A stretch of 64,000 nt of DNA from Alphaproteobacteria bacterium CG11_big_fil_rev_8_21_14_0_20_39_49 (GCA_002787635.1 PCXK01000007.1:23427-87426); one strand, 5' to 3'; counted from the first letter of the stretch, positions 52,640 through 62,336 are shown. The notes: generated by a model from the letters alone, not told the origin. Numbers and translations: made by a program.

Positions 52640-54589
52640 ATGAAAGCAATACAAGAGGTTCCGACTATGGATAATGCAAGTTCAAAAGAGCAGATGAAAA
52701 TAGTTATCGTGGGGCATGTTGACCACGGTAAATCAACCTTGGTCGGGCGTTTGTTCCATGACACCGATTCGCTGCCTGACGGAAAGTTTGAGCAGATTCA
52801 GACAATGTGTAAAAGACGCGGTATGCAGTTTGAGTGGTCATTCCTGATGGACGCACTGCAATCGGAGCGTGATCAGGAGATAACCATTGATACGTCGCAA
52901 ATATGGTTCAAAACTGCGAAGCGTAATTACGTGATAATTGATGCTCCGGGGCATAAAGAATTCCTGAAGAATATGATATCGGGTGCTGCTATGAGTGAGG
53001 CGGCTTTGCTTATCATTGATGCTAATGAAGGCGTGCAGGAGCAGTCAAAGCGTCATGGTTACTTATTACATCTGCTTGGTGTAAGGCAGATTACCGTTGC
53101 CGTTAATAAAATGGATCTGGTGGGATATTCCGAAAAGAAATTCCAGCAGATAGAAAAAGAATACAGAGCGTATTTAAAATCAATAGGTGTAACGCCTACC
53201 GATATCGTGCCTATCTCGGCAAGGGAAGGGGATAATATAGCCAAAGGCAGTGAGGATATGCGGTGGTATAAAGGTCCTACGGTCGTGGAAGCCCTTGATA
53301 ACTTCCAGCGTAAGCCCGAACTGCATGATTTACCGCTGCGTTTCCCTATTCAGGACGTTTACCGTTTTGACGAGCATAAACGTATTTTTGCCGGACGTGT
53401 TGAAACCGGAACTTTAAAAGTAGGTGACAAGTTATTATTTTCTCCTTCTAACAAAACTTCTAAAGTTGCTTCAATTGAATTTTGGGGGGCTGATGAGCCT
53501 TGGAAAGAGGCAGGTGCAGGTCAATGTTTGGGTGTTACGCTTGAGGAGCAGATATTCGTAGAGCGTGGCGAAATAGCCAGTTTGACTAAAGATGCTCCTG
53601 TTTTAACCAACCTTTTCCGTGCTAAATTGTTCTGGCTTGGCAGGAATGATCTGGAAGTAGGCAAACGATACGTAATGAAGATTAACACCAGTGAATATAA
53701 GGTTGAGGTCAGGGAAGTAGAAAAAGTTATCAGTACCGATGATCTTTCACACTCGGAAGTTTTAAATGTAGCAAGAAATGACGTTGCGGAAGTTGTCTTA
53801 CAGGTCAGAGGGCTGGCAGCTTTGGACGAGTTTGAGCAAAATCAGCAAATGGGTCGTTTCATGCTTATGGACGGCTATGATGTTGCAGGTGGCGGTATAA
53901 TCTCAATGGAAGGCTTTTCCGACCAGCGTGTATCTGCTAAAAAGGTTGAGTCAAAGAATCTGTTTGAAGTTACAGGTTCAATCAGCCAGAATTCACGTGC
54001 GTTAAATAACGGTCACTTGGGCGGTATGTTGTGGTTCAGCGGATTATCGGGAGCGGGTAAAACTACCTTAGCAATTGAGCTTGAACGCAGGTTGTTCGCT
54101 AAAGGTTATCAGGTTTATGTATTAGACGGTGATAATATCCGTAACGGATTATGTGCCGACCTTGATTTTACACCTGAAGGGCGTTCGGAGAACTTACGCC
54201 GTGTGGCGGAAGTTGCGGCATTATTTGCCAAAGCAGGCGTTATCGTGATTACTGCGTTTATCTCTCCTTATTCCGAGGATAGAAGGCGTGCCAGAAATGC
54301 ATTGCCTGAAAATTTCCACAGTATCTTTATCGATGCCGACCTGAAAACCTGTGAAAGCCGCGACCCTAAAGGCTTATATAAGAAAGCAAGGGAAGGAAAA
54401 ATAGCCCACTTTACCGGTGTTTCAGACAAATTTGAAGAGCCTGATAATGCCGACCTTATCGTGCATAACGGTACGCAGTCGGTTGACCGCTCGGTTGACC
54501 AGTTGGAAGAATATGTAGAACACCATTTTGTAGCCCCGCTTCGCAACTTAGGTAGAGAAAAAGGTGAAGCAAAAGGCGAGGGGATATAG
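52640..54589 (+). CDS. cysNC: Bifunctional sulfate adenylyltransferase subunit 1/APS kinase
   Basis: 649 residues. Residues 1-430: GTPase CysN with GHVDHGKS (25-32), [12 protein letters not shown] and two beta-barrel domains. Residues about 455-640: APS kinase CysC with Walker [23 protein letters not shown] and [16 protein letters not shown]. The GTPase drives APS formation by CysD, and the kinase makes PAPS. The fusion (CysNC) is common in proteobacteria. AGGAG is 5 bases before the ATG. Confidence 0.96.
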   Translation: MKAIQEVPTMDNASSKEQMKIVIVGHVDHGKSTLVGRLFHDTDSLPDGKFEQIQTMCKRRGMQFEWSFLMDALQSERDQEITIDTSQIWFKTAKRNYVIIDAPGHKEFLKNMISGAAMSEAALLIIDANEGVQEQSKRHGYLLHLLGVRQITVAVNKMDLVGYSEKKFQQIEKEYRAYLKSIGVTPTDIVPISAREGDNIAKGSEDMRWYKGPTVVEALDNFQRKPELHDLPLRFPIQDVYRFDEHKRIFAGRVETGTLKVGDKLLFSPSNKTSKVASIEFWGADEPWKEAGAGQCLGVTLEEQIFVERGEIASLTKDAPVLTNLFRAKLFWLGRNDLEVGKRYVMKINTSEYKVEVREVEKVISTDDLSHSEVLNVARNDVAEVVLQVRGLAALDEFEQNQQMGRFMLMDGYDVAGGGIISMEGFSDQRVSAKKVESKNLFEVTGSISQNSRALNNGHLGGMLWFSGLSGAGKTTLAIELERRLFAKGYQVYVLDGDNIRNGLCADLDFTPEGRSENLRRVAEVAALFAKAGVIVITAFISPYSEDRRRARNALPENFHSIFIDADLKTCESRDPKGLYKKAREGKIAHFTGVSDKFEEPDNADLIVHNGTQSVDRSVDQLEEYVEHHFVAPLRNLGREKGEAKGEGI

Positions 54590-54622
54590 TTTGGTTGCTC
54601 TTTAGGTGTGGGTTAAATATGC

Positions 54623-54687
54623 ACGTCATACTATGGCTTGACCATAGTATCCAAGCAATATAATAATGCATGCACTTTGTGCATACT
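54623..54687. repeat. Palindromic repeat, inverted copy of 35152-35220
   Basis: ACGTCATACTATGGCTTGAC ... AATAATGCATGCACTTTGTG, matching the reverse complement of 35155-35220 with only a few changes. The rest of the 256-bp spacer has another hairpin (TTCCTGCCTACGCAGGAA near 54765) ending in TGAC. Confidence 0.8.
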
Positions 54688-54845
54688 TCTTTTTCTTGCT
54701 TAGATTCCAAATCAAGTTTGGAATGACGTAATAATTAATAATATTGATGTGGTTAAACGTTGGATTCCTGCCTACGCAGGAATGACAGGTGTGGTAGCAG
54801 GAATGGCAGTTTATTTAAAATAATAACTTTTAAGAGAAACTAACA

Positions 54846-57800
54846 ATGAAACTAAATTTCGGAATTACATTTGAGGATTTATATAGCCGTGACGGTCTGA
54901 TAAAGCTTGATAAGGCTTTTGTAGATGAGTTGGCACAGGCTAATGCCGATGTGCATAACCGCTTTGTGGCGGCGAGGGCTGACAGGTCGCAAATGGAGGA
55001 AAAGGAAGTTTCAAATTTGCTGATTGATGTAGCACCCCACTTAGAAGATTTTACAGCCGGTCTTTTTAAAATTCAAAAAGAAACCAAGGCTTTAGCAAAA
55101 CAACATGATGAACTGGCTAATATTTATACGTGCAAACGTCTGTTCGTGCAAAGGCAGGTGGCTAAAAAATATAAAGCTGTCGATGTTCAAAATGTTGACG
55201 GCGATGCTTTGCGTAAAGATTTAGAAAAGGCTCTTGGCGGAGCATTATCAGAGAAGTTATATTCAGATACGGTAAATGCTTGGCTTGAAGATGCTGATAA
55301 AAATGAAGCAAATATCGACCTTGCCGCAAAATATGCCGCATGGGCATTGCATACTGACAATGGTAAAAAATATCATAAATCAGGTGTGTTATTCAAAGTT
55401 CCTAATAAACTGGATTTTTTTAACCTTGTTCCTGTTGAAACAACGCAAAAGCACGGAATTACCGTTCAGAAGCTTCCTGATGAGTCTATCCATTACCGTG
55501 ACGGATTCGCCCTTACCGATAAGGGTATAAGCTTAAAACAGGCGTTAGATGATGCCAATTACTGCATATATTGCCATAATCAGGGCAAAGATTCGTGTTC
55601 TAAGGGGCTAAGGGAAAAAGACGGCAGTGTTAAAAAAACCGTTCTTGATGTAAAACAGGCAGGTTGTCCGTTAGAAGAAAAAATCTCCGAAATGAACACC
55701 TTAAAAGCAAGAGGGGTTTCTATAGGTGCGTTGGCAGTGGTAACTATTGATAACCCTATGTGTGCAGGTACGGGGCATAGGATATGTAATGACTGCATGA
55801 AAGGCTGTATATATCAAAAACAAGACCCTGTTAATATTCCGAGAAATGAAACCCGTGTTTTACAGGACGTGCTTGATTTACCTTATGGATTTGAGATTTA
55901 TTCACTATTTACAAGGTGGAATCCGTTGAATTTGGATAGACCTTTACCTGCCGAGGATACCGGATATAAGGTGTTGGTTGCAGGATTGGGCCCTGCCGGA
56001 TTTACTTTAGCACATCATTTATTAAATGACGGGCATACCGTTATTGCGGTAGACGGTTTGAAAATTGAACCGCTGCCTGAAGATATTTCTGGTGTTACCC
56101 AAAAAGGAGATAGAGTTCCTTTCAAGCCGATTAAAGACATAAATGATATATTTGAGGATTTGGGCGATCGTGTACTGGCAGGATTCGGCGGGGTTGCCGA
56201 ATACGGTATTACGGTTAGATGGAATAAGAACTATCTGAAGGTTATAAGACTGCTATTGGAACGTAGGCGTACATTTGCTATGTATGGCGGAATACGTTTC
56301 GGTAGTACCATTACTTATGATGACGCATTTAAACGTTACGGATTTGACCATATTGCCCTATGTATGGGAGCGGGCAAGCCTACGGTAATTGATATGCCTA
56401 ACGCTATGGCTAGAGGTGTTCGTACCGCATCGGATTTTTTAATGTCATTACAGCTATCGGGAGCTGCCAAAAAAGATACTATCGCTAATTTGCAGCTACG
56501 ACTGCCTGTGGCGGTTATAGGTGGAGGGCTGACAGCCGTAGATACGGCAACAGAATCGCTTGCCTATTATCCTTTTCAGGTGGAAAAATTCCTGCGTAGA
56601 TATGAGGCGTTAGTTGAAGAGCTTGGTGAAGATGAGGTAAGAAAGCGTTGGAATCTCGAAGAAAGAGAAATAGGTGACGAGTTTATCAATCATGCCAGAG
56701 CTATACGTTTAGAAAAAGAAGCGGCTACGCAAGAGGGCAGAAAGCCGAATATCGTGAAGCTTATAAAAAAATGGGGCGGAGTAAAAGTTGTTTACCGCAA
56801 GAACTTACATGATTCTCCTGCATATCGTTTGAACCATGAGGAAGTTGAACTGGCACTTGAGGAAGGGATTGAGTTTGTGCCTAATGCTTCCCCTATATCT
56901 GTGGAACTTGATAAATATGCACATGCGGAGGCTTTGAAGGTTAGTGTAAGTAGCCCTCACCCTAACCCTCTACTTGAGGAAGAGGGGACTAAGCAAGCTC
57001 GTGAAGAGCTTATTCAGGCTAAGAGCATATTTATGGCAGCCGGAACTAACCCCAATACCGTATTGCAGCGTGAGGATTCGGAGCATTTTGAGTTGGACGG
57101 AAAATATTTCAAAGCAATTGACGAAAACGGCAATCAAGTAAAGCCTGAGTGGGATTCTTCAAAACCCGAAGAAGTACATGTTCTGTTAAGTAAAACCGAT
57201 AATGACAAATTCGTAAGCTTTTTCGGTGATATGCACCCTTCATATGTGGGGAATGTGGTAAAGGCAATGGGTGCAGCTAAACAGGGCTACCCTATAATTA
57301 CTAATATATTGAATAAAGCCGCTCACTCTAATAAGGATAAAGCCGATAAATTTATCAAATCTATGAATAATGAGCTTTTGGCAAGGGTATATAAGGTTGA
57401 AAGACTTACATCTAATATTGTTGAAGTGGTGGTAAAAGCTCCTGCTGCGGCACGAGGATTTAATCCGGGGCAGTTCTATCGTTTGCAAAATTATGAGGTA
57501 AATGCTGCTACCGTTACCGACAACCATAATAATAAAACAAAGCTGGCTATGGAAGGTCTGGCACTTACGGGTGCATGGGTAGATAAGGAAGAAGGGTTGT
57601 TATCTACTATAGTGCTGGAAATGGGCGGTTCGTCAGATTTATGCTATTATCTGCAAAAAGATGAGCCTATAGTGCTTATGGGACCTACGGGAGAGCCAAC
57701 GGAAACACCGTTGGGCGAAACCGTAATGCTTGTAGGCGGCGGTTTGGGTAATGCGGTGTTATTTTCTATAGGTAAGGCTTTAAAAGCAAACGGTTCTAAG

Positions 57801-58367
57801 GTTCTTTACTTTGCCGGATATAAAAAAGCACAGGATAGATATAAAATAAAAGATATAGAAGAAGCATCAGATGTTATCATATGGGCATGTGATGAGGCTA
57901 CATTTACTCCTGAGCGTGAACAGGACAGGGCGTTCCATGGCAATATAGTGCAGGCAATAGAAGCCTATGGTAACGGCATGTTGGGTGCTTGTAGTATAAA
58001 AACCCAAGATGTTGACCGTATTATAGCTATCGGTTCGCACCGTATGATGGAGGCTGTAGGCAAAGCAAGGCATACGGTGTTAAAGGATATGTTAAAATCC
58101 GACCATAAGGCTATCGGTTCAATAAACTCGCCAATGCAATGTATGATGAAGGAAATATGCGCCCAATGCCTGCAAAAGCATATAGACCCCGATACAGGCA
58201 AGGAATATTACGTTTATAGCTGTTTTAATCAGGATCAGGATCTCGATAGGGTAAGTTTTGACCATCTTGACCAAAGACTTGCACAAAACGGAATCCATGA
58301 AAAATTATCCGCTTTATGGATAAATAGATGCCTACAGCAGCTAAATTTACGAAAAAAAGCTGCATAA
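54846..58367 (+). CDS. Multi-domain FAD/iron-sulfur oxidoreductase (GltD-like plus FNR-like), candidate sulfite reductase electron donor
   Basis: 1173 residues. Region 1-365 is an N-terminal part with cysteine clusters (YCIYCHNQGKDSC, CAGTGHRICNDCMKGC) like the [4Fe-4S] domain before GltD. About 374-830 is a GltD-type pyridine nucleotide-disulfide oxidoreductase with the FAD motif AGLGPAGFTLAHHLL and NADPH-binding VIGGGLTAVDTAT. About 845-1100 is a ferredoxin-reductase/PyrK-like domain (VVVKAPAAARGFNPGQFYRL, LVGGGLGNAVLFSIGKAL). The last 75 residues have Cys (KEICAQCLQK, SCFNQ) for a possible further cluster. Position after cysNC with no cysJ suggests electron supply to CysI. A repeat-derived segment interrupts residues about 702-715. 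Confidence 0.8.
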   Translation: MKLNFGITFEDLYSRDGLIKLDKAFVDELAQANADVHNRFVAARADRSQMEEKEVSNLLIDVAPHLEDFTAGLFKIQKETKALAKQHDELANIYTCKRLFVQRQVAKKYKAVDVQNVDGDALRKDLEKALGGALSEKLYSDTVNAWLEDADKNEANIDLAAKYAAWALHTDNGKKYHKSGVLFKVPNKLDFFNLVPVETTQKHGITVQKLPDESIHYRDGFALTDKGISLKQALDDANYCIYCHNQGKDSCSKGLREKDGSVKKTVLDVKQAGCPLEEKISEMNTLKARGVSIGALAVVTIDNPMCAGTGHRICNDCMKGCIYQKQDPVNIPRNETRVLQDVLDLPYGFEIYSLFTRWNPLNLDRPLPAEDTGYKVLVAGLGPAGFTLAHHLLNDGHTVIAVDGLKIEPLPEDISGVTQKGDRVPFKPIKDINDIFEDLGDRVLAGFGGVAEYGITVRWNKNYLKVIRLLLERRRTFAMYGGIRFGSTITYDDAFKRYGFDHIALCMGAGKPTVIDMPNAMARGVRTASDFLMSLQLSGAAKKDTIANLQLRLPVAVIGGGLTAVDTATESLAYYPFQVEKFLRRYEALVEELGEDEVRKRWNLEEREIGDEFINHARAIRLEKEAATQEGRKPNIVKLIKKWGGVKVVYRKNLHDSPAYRLNHEEVELALEEGIEFVPNASPISVELDKYAHAEALKVSVSSPHPNPLLEEEGTKQAREELIQAKSIFMAAGTNPNTVLQREDSEHFELDGKYFKAIDENGNQVKPEWDSSKPEEVHVLLSKTDNDKFVSFFGDMHPSYVGNVVKAMGAAKQGYPIITNILNKAAHSNKDKADKFIKSMNNELLARVYKVERLTSNIVEVVVKAPAAARGFNPGQFYRLQNYEVNAATVTDNHNNKTKLAMEGLALTGAWVDKEEGLLSTIVLEMGGSSDLCYYLQKDEPIVLMGPTGEPTETPLGETVMLVGGGLGNAVLFSIGKALKANGSKVLYFAGYKKAQDRYKIKDIEEASDVIIWACDEATFTPEREQDRAFHGNIVQAIEAYGNGMLGACSIKTQDVDRIIAIGSHRMMEAVGKARHTVLKDMLKSDHKAIGSINSPMQCMMKEICAQCLQKHIDPDTGKEYYVYSCFNQDQDLDRVSFDHLDQRLAQNGIHEKLSALWINRCLQQLNLRKKAA
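56951..56988 (+). repeat. Palindromic element inserted in frame in the oxidoreductase gene
   Basis: CCCTCACCCTAACCCTCTAC followed by TTGAGGAAGAGGGGA: arms CCCTCT/AGAGGG. It codes for SPHPNPLLEEEGT, a peptide commonly produced when this class of intergenic repeat lies in a coding frame. The related hairpin at 28562 is intergenic. Confidence 0.7.
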
Positions 58368-58607
58368 ATGTAATTTTTTTACAAATTTTTTGATTTTTAG
58401 TGCTTTGTAATGTTTCTAAATAGAACACATACATACCGTATAAGCGTTAAAATGGTGCATATCCTTGTTGGTAAGCCTGTGGATAAAAAGTGGGTAACTT
58501 TATTTTCTTTACGGTTTAATATTTTGTTTTATAGTCATTTTTGCTACCAAAGGTTGGTGTAGGCGGTGCTAAGGCAAACCACCGGTAGTCAAAAGTGATT
58601 TTGCCCG

Positions 58608-58636
58608 TTGACAGTGTGTCAAAAAGGTGGTACAGT
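58608..58636 (+). promoter_or_regulatory. Sigma-70-type promoter upstream of the DUF4402 gene
   Basis: TTGACA at 58608-58613 and TACAGT at 58631-58636, spaced by 17 bp, 73 bp before the ATG at 58709. The 341-bp spacer holds no gene; GGGGGGAT serves as ribosome binding site just before the start. Confidence 0.55.
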
Positions 58637-58708
58637 TGTACTAGAATTAAACAATTTACAGAATATATATAAATTATTTAGTTATTTTTTCTTGGGGGGA
58701 TTATAAAT

Positions 58709-59221
58709 ATGAAAAGTTCTATTAAAAAATTATTAGCAGGTTCGGTTCTAACAGGTGTTGTATTTTCTTATTCGGCAGCAAACGCAGTTACAGTAAATAA
58801 CACCGCAACAGTTGATATAGTGGCTCCGTTACAAGTAGTTGCTAACAACGATATGGACTTCGGTAAAATCGTTCAGCCGACATCAGGTTCAGTTACCGCA
58901 GTGGTAAGCAATACAGGCGTATTAGCAGGTACGGCAGATTATATAGACACTACCGGAGCACAAGGAACCGTAGATATTTCAGGTGCTTCCACAGAAACGG
59001 TTTCTATAACCATTACAGATACAACTGCTATTACAGGGTTAAGCCTAGGTAGCTTTACAGGAACATTCGGCGGTCAGTCTTTATCAGCTAACTCGCTAAC
59101 AGGTGCTACACTAACAGGTGGAACAGACATATTTAATATCGGTGCAACACTTACAGTGGATTCTTCAGTTACAACCGGTGTACATAACCCGAGTTACGAT
59201 GTTGAAGTAACTTACGACTAA
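58709..59221 (+). CDS. DUF4402 exported fimbrial-type protein
   Basis: 170 residues with a signal peptide (LAGSVLTGVVFSYSAANA) and the DUF4402 hallmark MDFGKIVQPTSGSVTAVVS near the N-terminus, then a beta-rich Ser/Thr/Gly body ending VTTGVHNPSYDVEVTYD. DUF4402 proteins are often coded with PapD-like chaperones and are thought to be surface or pilus subunits. It has its own promoter and a strong terminator, which implies high expression. Confidence 0.85.
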   Translation: MKSSIKKLLAGSVLTGVVFSYSAANAVTVNNTATVDIVAPLQVVANNDMDFGKIVQPTSGSVTAVVSNTGVLAGTADYIDTTGAQGTVDISGASTETVSITITDTTAITGLSLGSFTGTFGGQSLSANSLTGATLTGGTDIFNIGATLTVDSSVTTGVHNPSYDVEVTYD

Positions 59222-59246
59222 GAAAAAATAATTTATAAGAACAAAA

Positions 59247-59273
59247 AAAGAGAGCTTTTAGCTCTCTTTTTTT
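59247..59273 (+). terminator. Intrinsic terminator after the DUF4402 gene
   Basis: Stem AAAGAGAGCT / AGCTCTCTTT with a TTT loop, followed by further T residues, 26 bp after the stop codon. The rest of the 307-bp spacer is AT-rich and shows no gene. Confidence 0.9.
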
Positions 59274-59528
59274 GTTGGTGAATACATAATCTTGTATTTT
59301 TGTTCAATAAAATCATATAAACCGATATTTATTTTAACTTTTGGTTGTCAAGCTGTATAAAAATCTATACTAAAAATTGAAAAAATCTTTATTTAACAAG
59401 AATATCCCATTATTATCCCTAAATACGGCATTTATACCGATTGTAATAAATCTGGCACGTTGCTTGCGACTGTATATATAAATATGTATATTATTTATGT
59501 ATTTGTAAATGGTTAGGGGATATTTTTA

Positions 59529-60023
59529 GTGAAACTTTTATACGCAACATTGCTGCCGGTATTAATGTGTTCTGCTTCATTTGAAGCAAAAGCCATTAAG
59601 GCTAGTGCCGTTGCAAGTGTAGAAATAGTTGAACCGACGGTTTTTAGTCAGGAAAGCGGTTTTGAAACATTGAGCATTGATACTTCGGTTTCTTTTTTCC
59701 AAAAGTTGTTTCAGAAAAAAAACAATGGCGGCAAAGAGGAATATGTAAGACAAATGCCTGAAAGCGAGTATAGGATAAGCGGTTCAACAAGTAACTCGAT
59801 ACAAATATCCGTAGCAAGTGAAAGCACACAAGAGTCTAAAGTGAAGATTGATGATTTCGTTGTGAGCTACTCGAACGGAGCAGATAACGGGGATAACAAT
59901 ATTGTTAGATCTGCTCCGGGTCGGGACGCTAAGCTTAGGCTAGGTGCTACCCTTAGGGTTAACGGCGATACACAATCAGGTTACCATGAGCCTGACTTCA
60001 ATATCGCAATCTATTACGAATAA
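59529..60023 (+). CDS. DUF4402-like exported protein
   Basis: 164 residues starting with GTG at 59529 (AGGGGA upstream), with signal peptide ending CSASFEAKA. The body is beta-rich and ends SGYHEPDFNIAIYYE, parallel to SGVHNPSYDVEVTYD-like ends of the first and PGGVLTPCYNIDINYD of the third DUF4402 protein. The FGK-PTSG hallmark is missing; a Lys/Arg-rich insert (FQKLFQKKNNGGKEEY) stands in its place. Divergent member of the same family. Confidence 0.65.
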   Translation: MKLLYATLLPVLMCSASFEAKAIKASAVASVEIVEPTVFSQESGFETLSIDTSVSFFQKLFQKKNNGGKEEYVRQMPESEYRISGSTSNSIQISVASESTQESKVKIDDFVVSYSNGADNGDNNIVRSAPGRDAKLRLGATLRVNGDTQSGYHEPDFNIAIYYE

Positions 60024-60092
60024 TATTTGCGTGAACTCTTCTTTGGATAATTATAAATTATTTTAATTTGTCACCGTCTTGTCAAAGGACAT

Positions 60093-60110
60093 AAGCACGT
60101 AGTGCTTTTT
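60093..60110 (+). terminator. Short hairpin with T tract
   Basis: Stem AAGCAC-GTA-GTGCTT followed by TTT, 70 bp after the second DUF4402-like gene and before the restriction-modification pair. Confidence 0.5.
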
Positions 60111-60244
60111 GCGGTGTGTTTTTGGAAGGTTGGTCATCACAACCTATCTTTTGCAAGCTAAAAGAAATTAAATATTTATAAATCTGATTTATTGGGGTAA
60201 TAATATAGTATTGTTAAGTATAACTTCGAGATAAGAAAAAAGTA

Positions 60245-61297
60245 ATGAGTAATTTTAAGTATATTGACCTTTTTGCCGGAATAGGCGGCTTTAGGCAAGC
60301 TTTTGATAGTAAGGGCGGTGAGTGTGTTTTTTCTTCTGAAATAAACGAACATTGCCAAGAAGTTTATCTAAATAACTACGGAGAGAAGCCGTTTGGAGAT
60401 ATTACTCGTGTAGAAGCTAATGAAATACCGAATCATGATATTTTAAGTGCAGGTTTTCCTTGTCAACCCTTCAGCATTTGCGGTAAAAGGAAGGGGTTTG
60501 AAGATACAAGAGGCACTTTATTTTTTAATATTTGCAAAATAATTGATAAGAAGCAGCCAAAAGTTGTTTTGCTAGAAAACGTAAAACATTTAATTCATCA
60601 CGATAAGGGTAATACCTTAAAAGTCATAATAGAGTCACTGCAAGATTTGAATTACCATGTAAACTACAAACTTTTAAACTCTGTTCACTTTGGAGTTCCC
60701 CAAAACCGTGAGCGATTAATAATAATGGCAACTAAAAATAGAAAATTTGACTTTAACAAGATTTCCTATTCATACAAATTTGAAGAGTTAAGCAAATTTC
60801 TTGATAGTGAAGGGAATTTCGAGTTTTTAGATGAATCGGAATACACATTAATAGACAGTCCGAAAAAACAAGCTTCCGGATTGATTTTTGTCGGGTATAG
60901 AAATAAAGGAATATGGAAGACCGGTATAAGACCTAATACGGAACATTTATCAAGGGTTCATAGGCAACCTAACAGGATTTATTCTGATAAAGGAGTTCAC
61001 CCAACTATTCCATCTCAAGAAACATCAGGAAGGTTTTTTATTCATCTGTCCGAATCAAGCAGGGTTAGAAAACTTACGTTAAGTGAGTGTTATAGAATTA
61101 TGGGATTTTGTGATAATTTTATCAGGCATTCGTCTAAAGCCGAGTGCTATAAACAAATAGGAAACTCTGTTTGTGTGCCGATGGTTAAAAAAATTGCTGA
61201 TAATATAATACTAAACCACCTTCAAGAAGAAAGTTATGAATCACAAAGAAAAATTAATAGAACTATATCAAAGCAGCAAGAATTTGCGTACGCTTAA
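60245..61297 (+). CDS. DNA cytosine-5 methyltransferase of a type II restriction-modification pair
   Basis: 350-residue C5 methyltransferase: motif I YIDLFAGIGGF, motif IV GFPCQPFS with catalytic Cys73, motif VI LENVKHL, motif VIII VPQNRERL, motif IX RKLTLSECYRIMGF, motif X QIGNSVCVPMV. It differs from the HpaII-like enzyme at 26118, particularly in the target-recognition region. It overlaps the endonuclease gene by 62 bp. The pair interrupts a cluster of DUF4402 genes, a sign of insertion. Target sequence not assigned. Confidence 0.93.
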   Translation: MSNFKYIDLFAGIGGFRQAFDSKGGECVFSSEINEHCQEVYLNNYGEKPFGDITRVEANEIPNHDILSAGFPCQPFSICGKRKGFEDTRGTLFFNICKIIDKKQPKVVLLENVKHLIHHDKGNTLKVIIESLQDLNYHVNYKLLNSVHFGVPQNRERLIIMATKNRKFDFNKISYSYKFEELSKFLDSEGNFEFLDESEYTLIDSPKKQASGLIFVGYRNKGIWKTGIRPNTEHLSRVHRQPNRIYSDKGVHPTIPSQETSGRFFIHLSESSRVRKLTLSECYRIMGFCDNFIRHSSKAECYKQIGNSVCVPMVKKIADNIILNHLQEESYESQRKINRTISKQQEFAYA

Positions 61298-62336
61298 AAT
61301 TTCTAATGAAATACAAGAAGACGTAAATATAATAGCAAATAATTGCTTCAAGCAGAAGGGAGTTTTTACAGTAATAATTACTCTTGCTATCCATAAATCA
61401 CTAAATCCGGAGCAGGATATAAGGTATCACCAGTCTAGTATGGAGAGTGGATTTTCCGGTAGAGGTATTGATACAAAATATATTACACCAACATTAAAGG
61501 AGCTAAATTTACCTTCTATGGCTGAAAGTGGTTGGCTAACTCGTTCTTTAGAGCAACCATATCCTTATGATAAAAACTATATTGGCAAAATTAGTAATAA
61601 AGATGTCCGAAATGCTTTTTTAAATACAGTTGATTTTATTCAACATAATTATAAAAAAGTTGATGAATTATCTATTTGTTTACTTAACTTAGTTGACAAA
61701 AAGTCATCACAAAATAAAGTTAAGATTATACCTCTAAACAACCCTGAAAGGTTAAACATTAATCAAATTATAGATATTCTGGAAAGTCATTTTAAATTTG
61801 ATTATAAAACACACGGAGGCTCAAAATTACCTGTTCTGGCTTTTTATGCTATATTTATGTCTATTATAAAAGAAGTATCTCGTTATAAAGACTGCTATCT
61901 AGGAGAAATAGGAAGCCATACAGCGTGCGACTTAACCTCAAAAAGTTCTGGAGACATAGAAGTTTATAATTCGAAAGATGAGTTAGTTGAATCTATCGAA
62001 ATAAAGCATACTAAACCAATTGACATAACAATAGTTAGAATAGCCAAAGACAAAATTTATAGATTCAACCCCAAAAGGTACTGTATATTTTCATTTCTTA
62101 GTGTTAAAGAAAGTGATACTGCCGAAATCAACAATATTGTAAAAGAGGTGGAACAAAAACACGGTTGTCAAATTATAGTGAACGGTATTGTTCCAACAAT
62201 AAAATATTATCTTAGACTCATTTCATCGCTTCCTCAGTTTATAGATGATTACAGAAATTTAGTAGAAATAGATACCGAGCTAAAGAAAATTCACAAAGAA
62301 AAATTAATAGAGTTATTTGAAGAGTTTAAGATTTAA
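61236..62336 (+). CDS. Type II restriction endonuclease partner
   Basis: 366 residues. A PD-(D/E)xK-type active site is seen as GDIEVYN (Asp240, Glu242) and EIK (Glu255-Lys257). The N-terminal part contains SGFSGRGIDTKYITPTLKEL and ESGWLTRSLEQPYPYDKNYI, which recalls a group of type II endonucleases, but I cannot name the specificity. It overlaps the methyltransferase gene by 62 bp. A 21-bp direct repeat lies at both ends of the gene, so the N-terminal and C-terminal peptides both read HKEKLIEL. Confidence 0.8.
   Translation: MNHKEKLIELYQSSKNLRTLKISNEIQEDVNIIANNCFKQKGVFTVIITLAIHKSLNPEQDIRYHQSSMESGFSGRGIDTKYITPTLKELNLPSMAESGWLTRSLEQPYPYDKNYIGKISNKDVRNAFLNTVDFIQHNYKKVDELSICLLNLVDKKSSQNKVKIIPLNNPERLNINQIIDILESHFKFDYKTHGGSKLPVLAFYAIFMSIIKEVSRYKDCYLGEIGSHTACDLTSKSSGDIEVYNSKDELVESIEIKHTKPIDITIVRIAKDKIYRFNPKRYCIFSFLSVKESDTAEINNIVKEVEQKHGCQIIVNGIVPTIKYYLRLISSLPQFIDDYRNLVEIDTELKKIHKEKLIELFEEFKI
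61241..61261 (+). repeat. 21-bp direct repeat, left copy
   Basis: Begins TCACAAAGAAAAATTAATAG; identical copy at 62291-62311, exactly 1050 bp (350 codons) away in the same frame of the endonuclease gene. Confidence 0.95.
62291..62311 (+). repeat. 21-bp direct repeat, right copy
   Basis: Identical to 61241-61261. Recombination between the two would remove almost the whole endonuclease gene and leave a 16-residue in-frame remnant. Confidence 0.95.
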
